5,922 nt of DNA from Desulfocapsa sp. (GTDB lineage: Bacteria; Desulfobacterota; Desulfobulbia; Desulfobulbales; Desulfocapsaceae), in assembly GCA_029942265.1 (NCBI GenBank), contig JAOZTO010000170.1, positions 1-5,922 on the forward strand. The letters run 5' to 3'. Each line of letters opens with the position of its first letter. Position 1 is the stretch's first letter. Positions 1 through 5,586 of the stretch are shown piece by piece. The translations under genes were made by a program, and so were the position numbers. The notes under the pieces are model-generated. The model saw nothing but the letters and a program-made list of their open reading frames with translations. It ran no database searches and was not told the DNA's origin.

Positions 1-35
1 GAACCAGATAGCGAGGTACGAGACTTCGAAATGCT

Positions 36-54
36 ATTAAATCAACGGACTCAT
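36..54. repeat. Second copy of the repeat core seen at 3643-3661
   Basis: Positions 36-54 match 3643-3661 at 18 of 19 bases (core ATTAAATCAACGG). Read on the minus strand, the similarity to 3592-3618 continues past the core (AGCA followed by TTTC), so this looks like a diverged single-arm copy of the inverted repeat downstream of the nitroreductase gene. Confidence 0.5.
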
Positions 55-63
55 TGTATGTAA

Positions 64-69
64 TATAAT
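64..69 (+). promoter_or_regulatory. Possible -10 element for the crcB-lptG operon
   Basis: A perfect TATAAT lies about 100 bases before crcB. No good -35 hexamer is found 16-18 bases upstream (that position falls in the repeat core at 36-54), so the promoter call rests on one hexamer only. The rest of the 169-base leader holds repeat-like sequence and no gene. Confidence 0.25.
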
Positions 70-169
70 TACACTGAAATCATACCTGATGGCCTCGCAA
101 AAAGCCTGGAATTCCGATGGATTTGTAAAAAATTTGTAATCATTTAGCGTATACAGAAAAACAAACCAG

Positions 170-550
170 ATGGAAAAAATATTTGCAGTAGCTCTTGGCG
201 GTGCAATAGGTTCTGTCGCAAGATATTTGATTACACTTGCAACAGGAGGATACCATACCCGTTCTTTTCCAGCCGGAACATTTACAGCAAACCTGGTTGG
301 ATGCCTAGCTATAGGAATACTCTGGTCACTTTTTGACAGGATTCACATCAGCAACGAGCTGAGACTTTTCCTGTTTACAGGGTTCCTTGGCGGATTCACT
401 ACATTTTCAACATTTGCAAGAGAAACTGTACAACTTTTTAAAACAGGCGAATATCTACAAGCTTTTACATATCTTGCTTTATCAAACTTTTTTGCGCTTG
501 GCATGGTGGCTATTGGTTTTTTGTTAGCTCACCGATTCATTCGCTGGTAA
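170..550 (+). CDS. crcB: Fluoride ion channel CrcB/FluC
   Basis: Small inner-membrane channel that exports fluoride as a dual-topology dimer and protects cytoplasmic enzymes. Its 126 residues are the usual family length, with four hydrophobic segments at about 2-22, 34-55, 65-85 and 98-121. Family signatures are all present: the N-terminal GG-x2-G-x3-RY (G10-Y19, including Arg18), the pore Asn41 in the GTFTANLVG stretch, and the hallmark GFLGGFTTFSTF (71-82). That hallmark contains the two fluoride-coordinating Phe-box residues (F79, F82) and the TTFS break where the central sodium binds. The ATG at 170 gives the normal family N-terminus, although no strong Shine-Dalgarno precedes it. It is followed after only 6 bases by lptG, so the two are probably co-transcribed, although fluoride export and LPS transport are functionally unrelated. 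I found no convincing fluoride riboswitch upstream. The identification is very secure. Confidence 0.95.
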   Translation: MEKIFAVALGGAIGSVARYLITLATGGYHTRSFPAGTFTANLVGCLAIGILWSLFDRIHISNELRLFLFTGFLGGFTTFSTFARETVQLFKTGEYLQAFTYLALSNFFALGMVAIGFLLAHRFIRW

Positions 551-556
551 CTCATC

Positions 557-1639
557 GTGAATCTTCTTAATCGATATATATTATCTCAATTTGTTCGTAC
601 TTTTTTCGTTGTAGCTGCGGCCTTTCTCTCCATCTATATTCTCATCGATTTTTTTGAAAAAATTGATAATTTTATGAAAGCCGGAAAATCATTTGATCTG
701 ATTATTACATTTTTTCTGCTTAACATTCCATTCATTATCGATATGCTGGGACCAATCCTGATTTTACTCTCAGGAGTTATCACACTCGGAATTTTGAGTC
801 ATAACAATGAACTCACTGCGATGATGGCTGGTGGAATCCATATGCGGACTATTATAAATCCCATTCTTATAGGGGCGATGATTTTCACTATCCTTTTTCT
901 CGCAATGGCACAATGGCTACTTCCACGCACTGTCGCAGCAACCAATACTATTTGGTACGAAGAGGTGAGAGGAATGGTGCCTCTTGGTATCTATCGAAAC
1001 GGGCGCTACTACTACAAAGGACAAGAAGGATTCTATTCGTTTGCACGACCTTGGCCTGATAAAAACATTTTCTTTGATTTTTCCTATTCCAGCTGGAGCC
1101 CTGATCACAAATTAGAAACGCTCGTATCCGCAAAACAAGCAGAATGGAATGATGGAGGATGGCATTTGACAAACGGCCAGGTTCAATTAAATGTCAGCCC
1201 AAAGGAGTATGTTACAAGGCTGTTTGCAAAGCAATCATTTCCATTTCCGGAAAGTCCTAATTTCTTCTTTATTCCAAAATACCAATCTGCTGAACTCTCC
1301 TTAACAGAAATGTATCAAGAGATGCACAAACAAGATAGCCACAATGAAACAATAATTGCTCAAACAAATTTTTACAGTAGGATTTCATACACATTATTGG
1401 GCATCCCCTTACTTTTTCTTGGTTTACCTGTACTCCTGGCTTCATACAAAAAATGGGGCAAAGATCTCTCCATTGCCATCCCTGCAAGCTGTGGTATGGC
1501 TTTCCTCGCTTGGGGGTTATGGGGTGCCTTGCAATCACTTGCCAGAGTGGATTACATTGCTCCGATTTTAGCTGCTGGGATCATTCATGTCATATTCGGT
1601 CTTAGTGGTTTTTTTCTTCTCCACAAACAGAGTAATTGA
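557..1639 (+). CDS. lptG: LptG-type LPS export permease (YjgP/YjgQ family)
   Basis: Inner-membrane permease of the LptB2FG ABC exporter, which extracts lipopolysaccharide from the inner membrane and passes it to LptC/LptA. It has 360 residues, normal for the family. The architecture is typical: N-terminal LLNRYILSQF entry helix, transmembrane segments at about 13-33, 50-80 and 99-120, a periplasmic beta-jellyroll at about 130-265, and three C-terminal membrane segments at about 275-355. The cytoplasmic coupling-helix motif NNELTAMMAGG (83-93, including Glu85), which contacts LptB, is conserved. The IDFFEKIDNF stretch (30-39) favours LptG over LptF. The start is GTG at 557; the next Met is about residue 40 and would delete the first membrane helix, so GTG is preferred despite a poor ribosome site. 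The stop TGA overlaps the next ATG. The usual partner lptF is not in the window, so it must lie elsewhere. Confidence 0.88.
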   Translation: MNLLNRYILSQFVRTFFVVAAAFLSIYILIDFFEKIDNFMKAGKSFDLIITFFLLNIPFIIDMLGPILILLSGVITLGILSHNNELTAMMAGGIHMRTIINPILIGAMIFTILFLAMAQWLLPRTVAATNTIWYEEVRGMVPLGIYRNGRYYYKGQEGFYSFARPWPDKNIFFDFSYSSWSPDHKLETLVSAKQAEWNDGGWHLTNGQVQLNVSPKEYVTRLFAKQSFPFPESPNFFFIPKYQSAELSLTEMYQEMHKQDSHNETIIAQTNFYSRISYTLLGIPLLFLGLPVLLASYKKWGKDLSIAIPASCGMAFLAWGLWGALQSLARVDYIAPILAAGIIHVIFGLSGFFLLHKQSN

Positions 1640-2385
1640 TGAGTACAACCACCAAACAGCGTGCAGGTATTGTCGGAGTACCACCACTTGCAGTTATGGA
1701 GCTACTTGCCACCCCTGAATTTGAAATATTTGACCTTGATGAACCACAGGGAAAAATAGATATTGAATCAGAATCTCCGTTCCTGCCTCGGGTGTACTGT
1801 GGAGTATTGCGAACAGTTATTGCAAACAGCATCGCACTCCAGCCGGATATTATTTATATTGACACAGGCCCTGGAAAATGTGATTGCGCTGTACACACCG
1901 CTATCGTGCTTGAAGATATTCTCCCAAATTGTGCTATAGTCAGAACAAAAAACACTGATGCAGTGGACTTTGCCACCCCTCTTTGCAGAACACGCATGAA
2001 TCTTTTCGAGAAAATGTCCGCAATTACAGCATCTATTCAGCATCCTTATTCATACAAAGCTCTACCATCATGCTTGCCAACAGCAGGTTTTTGGGGGGTT
2101 CCCCCACGAGATTTTACAATCCTAAATCTTTTTCCCGACACAACTCATATCTATGGATGGGCACGTTGTATGGAAAACAAGACTCCCGACAACATTGAGC
2201 TTGAGATGCATTATAATCCTGACATTCCAACAGTATTCTTTGCCCAATCGTTCTGTGCAAAAACAGCGCTGGCACGTCACCTTGCCGCAAAACATCCTTA
2301 TGGTCTCTATCTTGACTGCGACGTAACAGCTGGCAACAGTGCCAAGGCAAAGATCCAAGCTTTCCTGGAACTCTCCGCAACATAA
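1639..2385 (+). CDS. Cysteine-rich protein of unknown function, partner of the downstream activase
   Basis: I do not recognise this family. It is a 248-residue soluble protein with no signal peptide or membrane segment. The start is the ATG at 1639, which overlaps the lptG stop as TGATG and implies translational coupling; a TTG one codon earlier is less likely. It has nine cysteines (54, 81, 83, 98, 116, 145, 177, 206, 227), including a CDC pair at 81-83, enough to bind an Fe-S cluster or other metal. The two halves look alike: G-x2-GVPP occurs at 10-16 and 150-156, and in each half a PDI tripeptide (69-71, 194-196) is followed by a cysteine 11 residues after the Asp (C81, C206). The 14-base gap to an HgdC-like activase suggests it is the acceptor of that ATP-driven reductant. 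By inference it could be a very diverged relative of the HgdB/double-cubane dehydratase fold, but it is much shorter than the roughly 400 residues usual there. Confidence 0.85.
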   Translation: MSTTTKQRAGIVGVPPLAVMELLATPEFEIFDLDEPQGKIDIESESPFLPRVYCGVLRTVIANSIALQPDIIYIDTGPGKCDCAVHTAIVLEDILPNCAIVRTKNTDAVDFATPLCRTRMNLFEKMSAITASIQHPYSYKALPSCLPTAGFWGVPPRDFTILNLFPDTTHIYGWARCMENKTPDNIELEMHYNPDIPTVFFAQSFCAKTALARHLAAKHPYGLYLDCDVTAGNSAKAKIQAFLELSAT

Positions 2386-2399
2386 AAACAAAGGTAACT
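2386..2399 (+). promoter_or_regulatory. Ribosome binding site of the activase gene
   Basis: The 14-base spacer between the two genes contains AAAGG about seven bases before the ATG at 2400. This is a reasonable Shine-Dalgarno that fixes the start and supports translation from the same message as the upstream gene. Confidence 0.6.
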
Positions 2400-3056
2400 A
2401 TGCTACTTGCCGATTTTGGAACATCCTACTGCAAACTGCTTGACACAGATCTCACAGAAAAACCAACCCTGATCGCCACCACTGCCATCGATCGAACAAA
2501 TATGCACGTAGATATTGCCACCGGACACAATGGTAAACGATACGCAAAACAGTACGTCAATGAGCTTACGGCTCTTGCACGAGGTGGACTCTCCTTGATA
2601 AAAGAACGAACTTTTACCCTGCTGGATTGTGGAAGTCGTGATATCAAATATGTACGCTATGATAACGGAAAAATTAAAGATATGGGGTGGAATGCGGAGT
2701 GTGGTGCATCCATGGGATTCACCATTGAACTTCTGGAAAAATACTATGAACTTAATTTTTCAGATATGCCTATCCCAAAATCATCCTTTTCAATCACCTG
2801 CGGAGTATTGGGCATGAGCCATATTTTTGATGCCGTTGTTAGCGGTCAGAGTGAAGCGGAAGCTGTGGCAAAATTCGTAAAAGGAATTGCTCTGAATGCC
2901 TATGATTTTGCTAAACGCCCAGAAAAGATTTATCTATCAGGGGGACTCTGTGATAACCCTCTATTTGTTGGCTCGTTTCCCTGTTCTGTTGTTACTCTTG
3001 GACGTTACGTTCTTTTGGAGGGCTTGCGGGATTCTATGCGTTGTAATTCTGCCTAA
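2400..3056 (+). CDS. ASKHA-fold ATPase related to HgdC/BadF/BcrA activases
   Basis: Probable cytoplasmic ATPase of the acyl-CoA dehydratase activase superfamily, whose characterised members use ATP to push a low-potential electron onto a partner Fe-S protein. The 218 residues are a little short (HgdC is about 260). Visible motifs are phosphate-1 loop DFGTSYCK (5-12), phosphate-2 loop DCGSRDIK (76-83; family DIGGQDSK), then NAECGASMGFTIE (98-110), matching the family MNDKCAAGTGRFLE region, and the adenosine-site stretch SGGLCDN (180-186). C101 and C134 (ITCGVLGMS) line up with the two HgdC cysteines that ligate the [4Fe-4S] cluster shared by the homodimer. Differences are GSRD for GGQD, CGASMG for CAAGTG, and no family FAESE motif after C134, so it is a divergent branch. 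The methanogenesis-marker-15-like or corrinoid-activator branches are alternatives. It sits 14 bases after the cysteine-rich gene, its likely partner. No terminator was recognised after it. Confidence 0.82.
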   Translation: MLLADFGTSYCKLLDTDLTEKPTLIATTAIDRTNMHVDIATGHNGKRYAKQYVNELTALARGGLSLIKERTFTLLDCGSRDIKYVRYDNGKIKDMGWNAECGASMGFTIELLEKYYELNFSDMPIPKSSFSITCGVLGMSHIFDAVVSGQSEAEAVAKFVKGIALNAYDFAKRPEKIYLSGGLCDNPLFVGSFPCSVVTLGRYVLLEGLRDSMRCNSA

Positions 3057-3121
3057 CCTCAGACCTTTAAAAAAGAACTTTCTCTCTGCAAAGCCAAATA
3101 TATTATAAGTACGTTTTTCAA

Positions 3122-3150
3122 TTATGCAAAAATATCTATTTTTTGCATAA
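3122..3150. repeat. AT-rich inverted repeat between convergent genes
   Basis: TTATGCAAAAAT (3122-3133) pairs with ATTTTTTGCATAA (3138-3150) around a short loop. It sits between two converging genes and includes the stop codon and last eight codons of the minus-strand gene. It could be a weak bidirectional terminator, but the stem has only two G-C pairs, so the function is uncertain. Confidence 0.35.
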
Positions 3151-3406
3151 ACTTCTGTTCGGTAGTCGATTCTTGTTTCCGGGCGAGAGTTTGGAGCCCA
3201 CTTGCTTCCACTCCATTAATACGTTCATTTTTTGCAACAGCAGAATCCAACTCCATCTTTTGCTCATTTGCTGTTTGAGCCGTTTTCTGCACAGCCTGTT
3301 CCTGCTGTTGTTTGACCTGTCTTATACGTGACTGTTGCTCTGCAAACATTCCCGTTGCGGGGATTTTTGACAATGGCGTTGGGGATGACATATGACTTAC
3401 GTCCAT
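3122..3406 (-). CDS. Small Gln-rich, probably coiled-coil protein of unknown function
   Basis: A 94-residue protein I do not recognise. It has no cysteine, signal peptide or membrane segment. Residues 22-85 are rich in Gln, Glu, Lys and Ala with little Gly or Pro, so a long amphipathic or coiled-coil helix is expected; the first 20 residues (Ser, Pro, Thr) look disordered. The ATG at 3404-3406 has AGGT about ten bases upstream, an acceptable ribosome site; a second Met at residue 6 has none. It lies convergent to the activase gene (66-base gap) and alone on its strand. Composition is protein-like rather than shadow-like, since no plus-strand gene overlaps it. The MDVS start vaguely recalls short motility-associated (YjfB-like) proteins, but this is too weak to use as a name. 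Confidence 0.6.
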   Translation of the reverse strand: MDVSHMSSPTPLSKIPATGMFAEQQSRIRQVKQQQEQAVQKTAQTANEQKMELDSAVAKNERINGVEASGLQTLARKQESTTEQKFMQKIDIFA

Positions 3407-3422
3407 AATATTCTACCTGTAT

Positions 3423-3451
3423 ATTTTATTAATCGACTTTGAATAAAAAAA
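3423..3451 (-). promoter_or_regulatory. Possible promoter of the 94-residue protein gene
   Basis: On the minus strand TAAAAT (3428-3423) is a fair -10 hexamer, and the position 17 bases upstream falls in an 11-base T tract (A on plus, 3445-3455). The -35 match is poor, so this is a tentative call. A perfect 10-bp palindrome GAGTATACTC lies further upstream at 3482-3491 and could be an operator. Confidence 0.2.
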
Positions 3452-3591
3452 AAAAGAACATTTGAAGCGGAAACTAACTAGGAGTATACTCTGAGCCAAC
3501 TGTTTCTGCAAACTTTTTCTACTTACACGCTTTGTTCCTTAGAACATATATTTTTTATCTCGTCACTATTTGATGAAGCGTAACCGAGCAA

Positions 3592-3661
3592 ATGACCCTG
3601 TTGATTTAACAGCAATTTCATTCGATGTCGAGGCAAAAGGGCATTAAATCAACGGTCTCAT
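3592..3661. repeat. Imperfect inverted repeat with GTTGATTTAA arms
   Basis: GTTGATTTAA at 3600-3609 is mirrored exactly by TTAAATCAAC at 3644-3653, and ATGA (3592-3595) by TCAT (3658-3661), with a 34-base centre. It begins 13 bases beyond the nitroreductase stop codon. It lacks a T run on either side, so it is not an obvious intrinsic terminator. The same core recurs near position 40, pointing to a dispersed repeat family. Confidence 0.55.
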
Positions 3662-3673
3662 AGGTGCGATTTT

Positions 3674-4474
3674 CTATCTCCAGATAACTGTCAAAGGGTC
3701 ACGCTGTGGAATATGTCGATAGCGAAATTTTGGATACCCAAGCATAAGTGCAGTGTAAACTGTGTTGGTTTCAGGTATTTCCAACGCATCAATAACTGGC
3801 TGATAACGATGGTGAATAGCCTGCACCAAAAAACCAGCCCAACAACTACCAAGCCCATGACTATAAGCTGCCATATCAAGATATGCCGTGGCAAGGCTAC
3901 AATCTTCATGGGGATGTTCGCTTCCTAACGCATCTGCATGAGTTATGGCTAGATGAGGTGCTCCTCGTAGCACTTTATCAACTCCTTTGTCCCATGCGCG
4001 AATCAGACCTGGAAACACCTTTAATTCAGCCATCCATGTCACCACCATTCCGGCGAGTCGCTTGACTTCAGCAGGATCTTCCACCATTATCCAGTGAACC
4101 GGCTGTTTGTTATGAGCACTTGGCGCATAGCGACTGACATCTAAAATTGCCTCCAGCACAGAATGGTTTGCCTTCTTTTTTTTATACGTTCGAATAGATC
4201 TCCTACTCTCAAGTAAATGTTTCACCGATTCAGGAGATGGCAACAAGTCTTTATTTACTAACAAGCTTTCTGCTAATGGCGAAATGGATATATCCAAAGC
4301 ATCTGCTGTGCATACTGCCATGCAGTGTCCACAGCGTATACACCTTCTCAGTGCTGCTTTTCGTAACTGTGGAAAACCATCACTATCAGCATTGATAAGA
4401 TCAAATGGACATTCTGATATACAGGCGTAGCATCTTTTACAGAGTTTTTGATCAACAGTTAGATGAATATCCAT
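3674..4474 (-). CDS. Nitroreductase-family flavoprotein with N-terminal 2x[4Fe-4S] ferredoxin domain
   Basis: Predicted cytoplasmic FMN oxidoreductase that takes electrons through its own ferredoxin domain. It has 266 residues. The N-terminal domain (about 5-60) carries two complete cluster motifs: C12-x2-C15-x2-C18-x3-C22-P and C45-x2-C48-x2-C51-x3-C55. The nitroreductase domain follows from about 85, opening with the FMN-binding RRSIRTY (91-97) and continuing with RYAPSAHNKQP (115-125), GLGSCWAGF (207-215) and LGYP (245-248). This fusion is common in anaerobes and usually annotated nitroreductase; the physiological substrate is unknown and cannot be read from sequence. The start is well set: a TTGGAG ribosome site lies six to eight bases before the ATG. 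A strong terminator ends only about 20 bases upstream of the start, leaving no room for an ordinary promoter between them, so expression probably depends on readthrough or on a promoter before the terminator. Confidence 0.93.
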   Translation of the reverse strand: MDIHLTVDQKLCKRCYACISECPFDLINADSDGFPQLRKAALRRCIRCGHCMAVCTADALDISISPLAESLLVNKDLLPSPESVKHLLESRRSIRTYKKKKANHSVLEAILDVSRYAPSAHNKQPVHWIMVEDPAEVKRLAGMVVTWMAELKVFPGLIRAWDKGVDKVLRGAPHLAITHADALGSEHPHEDCSLATAYLDMAAYSHGLGSCWAGFLVQAIHHRYQPVIDALEIPETNTVYTALMLGYPKFRYRHIPQRDPLTVIWR

Positions 4475-4494
4475 AACAACTCCAAGGGAAAACT

Positions 4495-4528
4495 AAAAAA
4501 AGAGCCTCTGGGATACCCCCGAGGCTCT
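4495..4528 (-). terminator. Rho-independent terminator (minus strand)
   Basis: On the minus strand AGAGCCTC (4528-4521) pairs perfectly with GAGGCTCT (4508-4501). The stem is extended by inner G/C pairing and followed directly by a run of T (4501-4495). The plus strand lacks a T run on the other side, so it acts on minus-strand transcripts. It ends the FKBP and small Lys/Cys protein transcript and sits in the leader of the nitroreductase gene. Confidence 0.88.
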
Positions 4529-4557
4529 ATCGACCTATTACATAACCAACCGGAAAA

Positions 4558-4674
4558 CTAATTTTGGTTCTTCTTGGCCTTCTTTTTTTTCTTCTTGGCT
4601 TTCTGAAATAAAGGGCAATTTTTACAACAACGTCCTTTTTTTTCAATTTTTTTACAACATTTTTTCTTAGCCAT
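4558..4674 (-). CDS. Tiny Lys/Cys-rich protein with CC-x-x-CP motif
   Basis: A 38-residue protein with 17 lysines and 5 cysteines and no match I can name. It starts MAKKKCCKK and contains GRCCKNCPLF (14-23), then a lysine-rich tail with a run of six lysines (27-32) ending in KKNQN. C6, C7, C16, C17 and C20 could form one zinc or Fe-S site, and the basic tail could bind nucleic acid; both are inferences. The gene call is supported by GAGG six bases before the ATG, a clean stop, a position 34 bases after the FKBP gene on the same strand, and a strong terminator 29 bases after its stop. I have a loose memory of short proteins with a CC...KG...C-x2-CP pattern in other proteobacteria, unverified. 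The alternative is a lysine-rich leader peptide controlling the terminator ahead of the nitroreductase. Confidence 0.7.
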   Translation of the reverse strand: MAKKKCCKKIEKKGRCCKNCPLFQKAKKKKKKAKKNQN

Positions 4675-4708
4675 AATACGCCTCAAATAGTAATACTATG
4701 ATAACAAA

Positions 4709-5425
4709 TTATTTTGCAGGTGCCTTCTCAATGGAGATAAGATCCACGTCAAATAGAAGAACAGAATTAGGTTCAATCATTGGTGGGACACCCTGCTCTC
4801 CGTAGGCAAGTGAGGCTGGAATCGCAACACGGTAACTTGCTCCTTCTTTCATAAGTTGCAACACTTCACTCCATCCCGGAATAACCTGAGTTACACCAAA
4901 CACAGCTGGTTCTCCGCGTGTATTGGAATCATCAAAGACTGTTCCGTCTACAGTTGTTCCTTTGTAATGAACCTTAACGGTATCTGCAGCTGTTGGCTTG
5001 GCCCCGGTTCCTTCTTTAATAACCTCATACTGCAGTCCACTTTTTGTTACAACCACACCTTTTTTTGCTTTATTTTCATCAAGATACGCCTGACCAATTT
5101 TTTTATTTTCTGCTTGCATGGCTTTAAGCTGTGCTTCCTGCTTCCCTTTCATCTTTTCAGCAAATTCTTGTTGCACACCTTGCATCTCTTCACGACTTAA
5201 CTGTGGTTTGGTTCCTTTAAAACCATCCTGTAAGCCAAGCACGAGACGGTCATAATCAAGTTCTTCACCAATTCCGTTCAGATATGTTCCCATATCAACG
5301 CCCATGCTGTAACTGAGCTTATCTTTAACACTTTTCAATTCGGTAACTTTGTCACTACCTGCAACAGCCATTGCAGCAGAAAAACTCAGACAAACACCAA
5401 GGGCAATTCCTATAATCGTTTTCAT
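4709..5425 (-). CDS. Secreted FKBP-type peptidyl-prolyl cis-trans isomerase (FkpA/Mip-like)
   Basis: Periplasmic folding catalyst and chaperone. It has 238 residues. The signal peptide is at 1-20 or 1-22 (MKTIIG, hydrophobic core, cleavage after AMA or AVA). The helical dimerisation domain typical of FkpA/Mip is at about 32-115 (KLSYSMGVDMGTYL, then a charged, Gln-rich long helix around 75-112). The FKBP catalytic domain runs from about 125 to 233. All main active-site residues of FKBP12 have counterparts: Y154, F164, D165, V181, I182, W185, Y208 and F225, within HYKGTTVDGTVFD, VIPGW, LAYGEQG and PNSVLLFDVDLI. AAGGAG-like AAGGAGT sits eight bases before the ATG, fixing the start. The mature protein has no cysteine and no lipobox, so it should be soluble rather than a lipoprotein. 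It is first in a minus-strand transcript followed by the 38-residue Lys/Cys protein and a terminator. Confidence 0.95.
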   Translation of the reverse strand: MKTIIGIALGVCLSFSAAMAVAGSDKVTELKSVKDKLSYSMGVDMGTYLNGIGEELDYDRLVLGLQDGFKGTKPQLSREEMQGVQQEFAEKMKGKQEAQLKAMQAENKKIGQAYLDENKAKKGVVVTKSGLQYEVIKEGTGAKPTAADTVKVHYKGTTVDGTVFDDSNTRGEPAVFGVTQVIPGWSEVLQLMKEGASYRVAIPASLAYGEQGVPPMIEPNSVLLFDVDLISIEKAPAK

Positions 5426-5513
5426 TTTTAAAACTCCTTGTAAAGATTAAACAACAAATATATAGATAGTATGTTTTCCTGAAGTACTCACTATACAAGC
5501 ACAATAACACAAC

Positions 5514-5555
5514 AACATTACAAGAACCTTGCATGAACATTACAATGATGTAATG
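5514..5555. promoter_or_regulatory. Possible operator: phased direct repeat plus inverted repeat upstream of the FKBP gene
   Basis: AACATTACAA occurs at 5514-5523 and again at 5536-5545, exactly 22 bases apart (two helical turns). The second copy continues into an inverted repeat, CATTACA (5538-5544) with TGTAATG (5549-5555). A TATAGT hexamer on the minus strand at about 5495-5490 may be the -10 of the FKBP promoter, though no good -35 was seen. The arrangement suits binding of a dimeric regulator just upstream. Confidence 0.35.
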
Positions 5556-5586
5556 ATTGCTGTAAATATTCGGCTAGCCCCCCATC

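Noticed and set aside
83..106. Possible fluoride riboswitch before crcB (CTGATGGCCTC resembles the 3' part of the crcB motif)
   Set aside because: The required 5' half with its GATGG-type strand and pairing partner is not found upstream, no expression-platform hairpin follows, and the same tract resembles a repeat at 5901-5922.
1269..1538. 89-residue minus-strand open frame inside lptG
   Set aside because: It overlaps conserved LptG C-terminal membrane segments and has no protein-like features of its own; other such frames across 917-2391 and 2426-2817 were dismissed for the same reason.
1636..1638. TTG as start of the cysteine-rich protein
   Set aside because: The ATG one codon later overlaps the lptG stop as TGATG, a common coupled start, and is the stronger initiator.
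3057..3121. Terminator directly after the activase gene
   Set aside because: No G/C-rich hairpin with a T tract could be found; only the weak AT-rich inverted repeat at 3122-3150 is present.
4856..5200. 114-residue plus-strand open frame
   Set aside because: It is fully antisense to the well-supported FKBP gene, with a Phe/Cys/His-rich composition typical of a reverse-strand shadow and no ribosome site.
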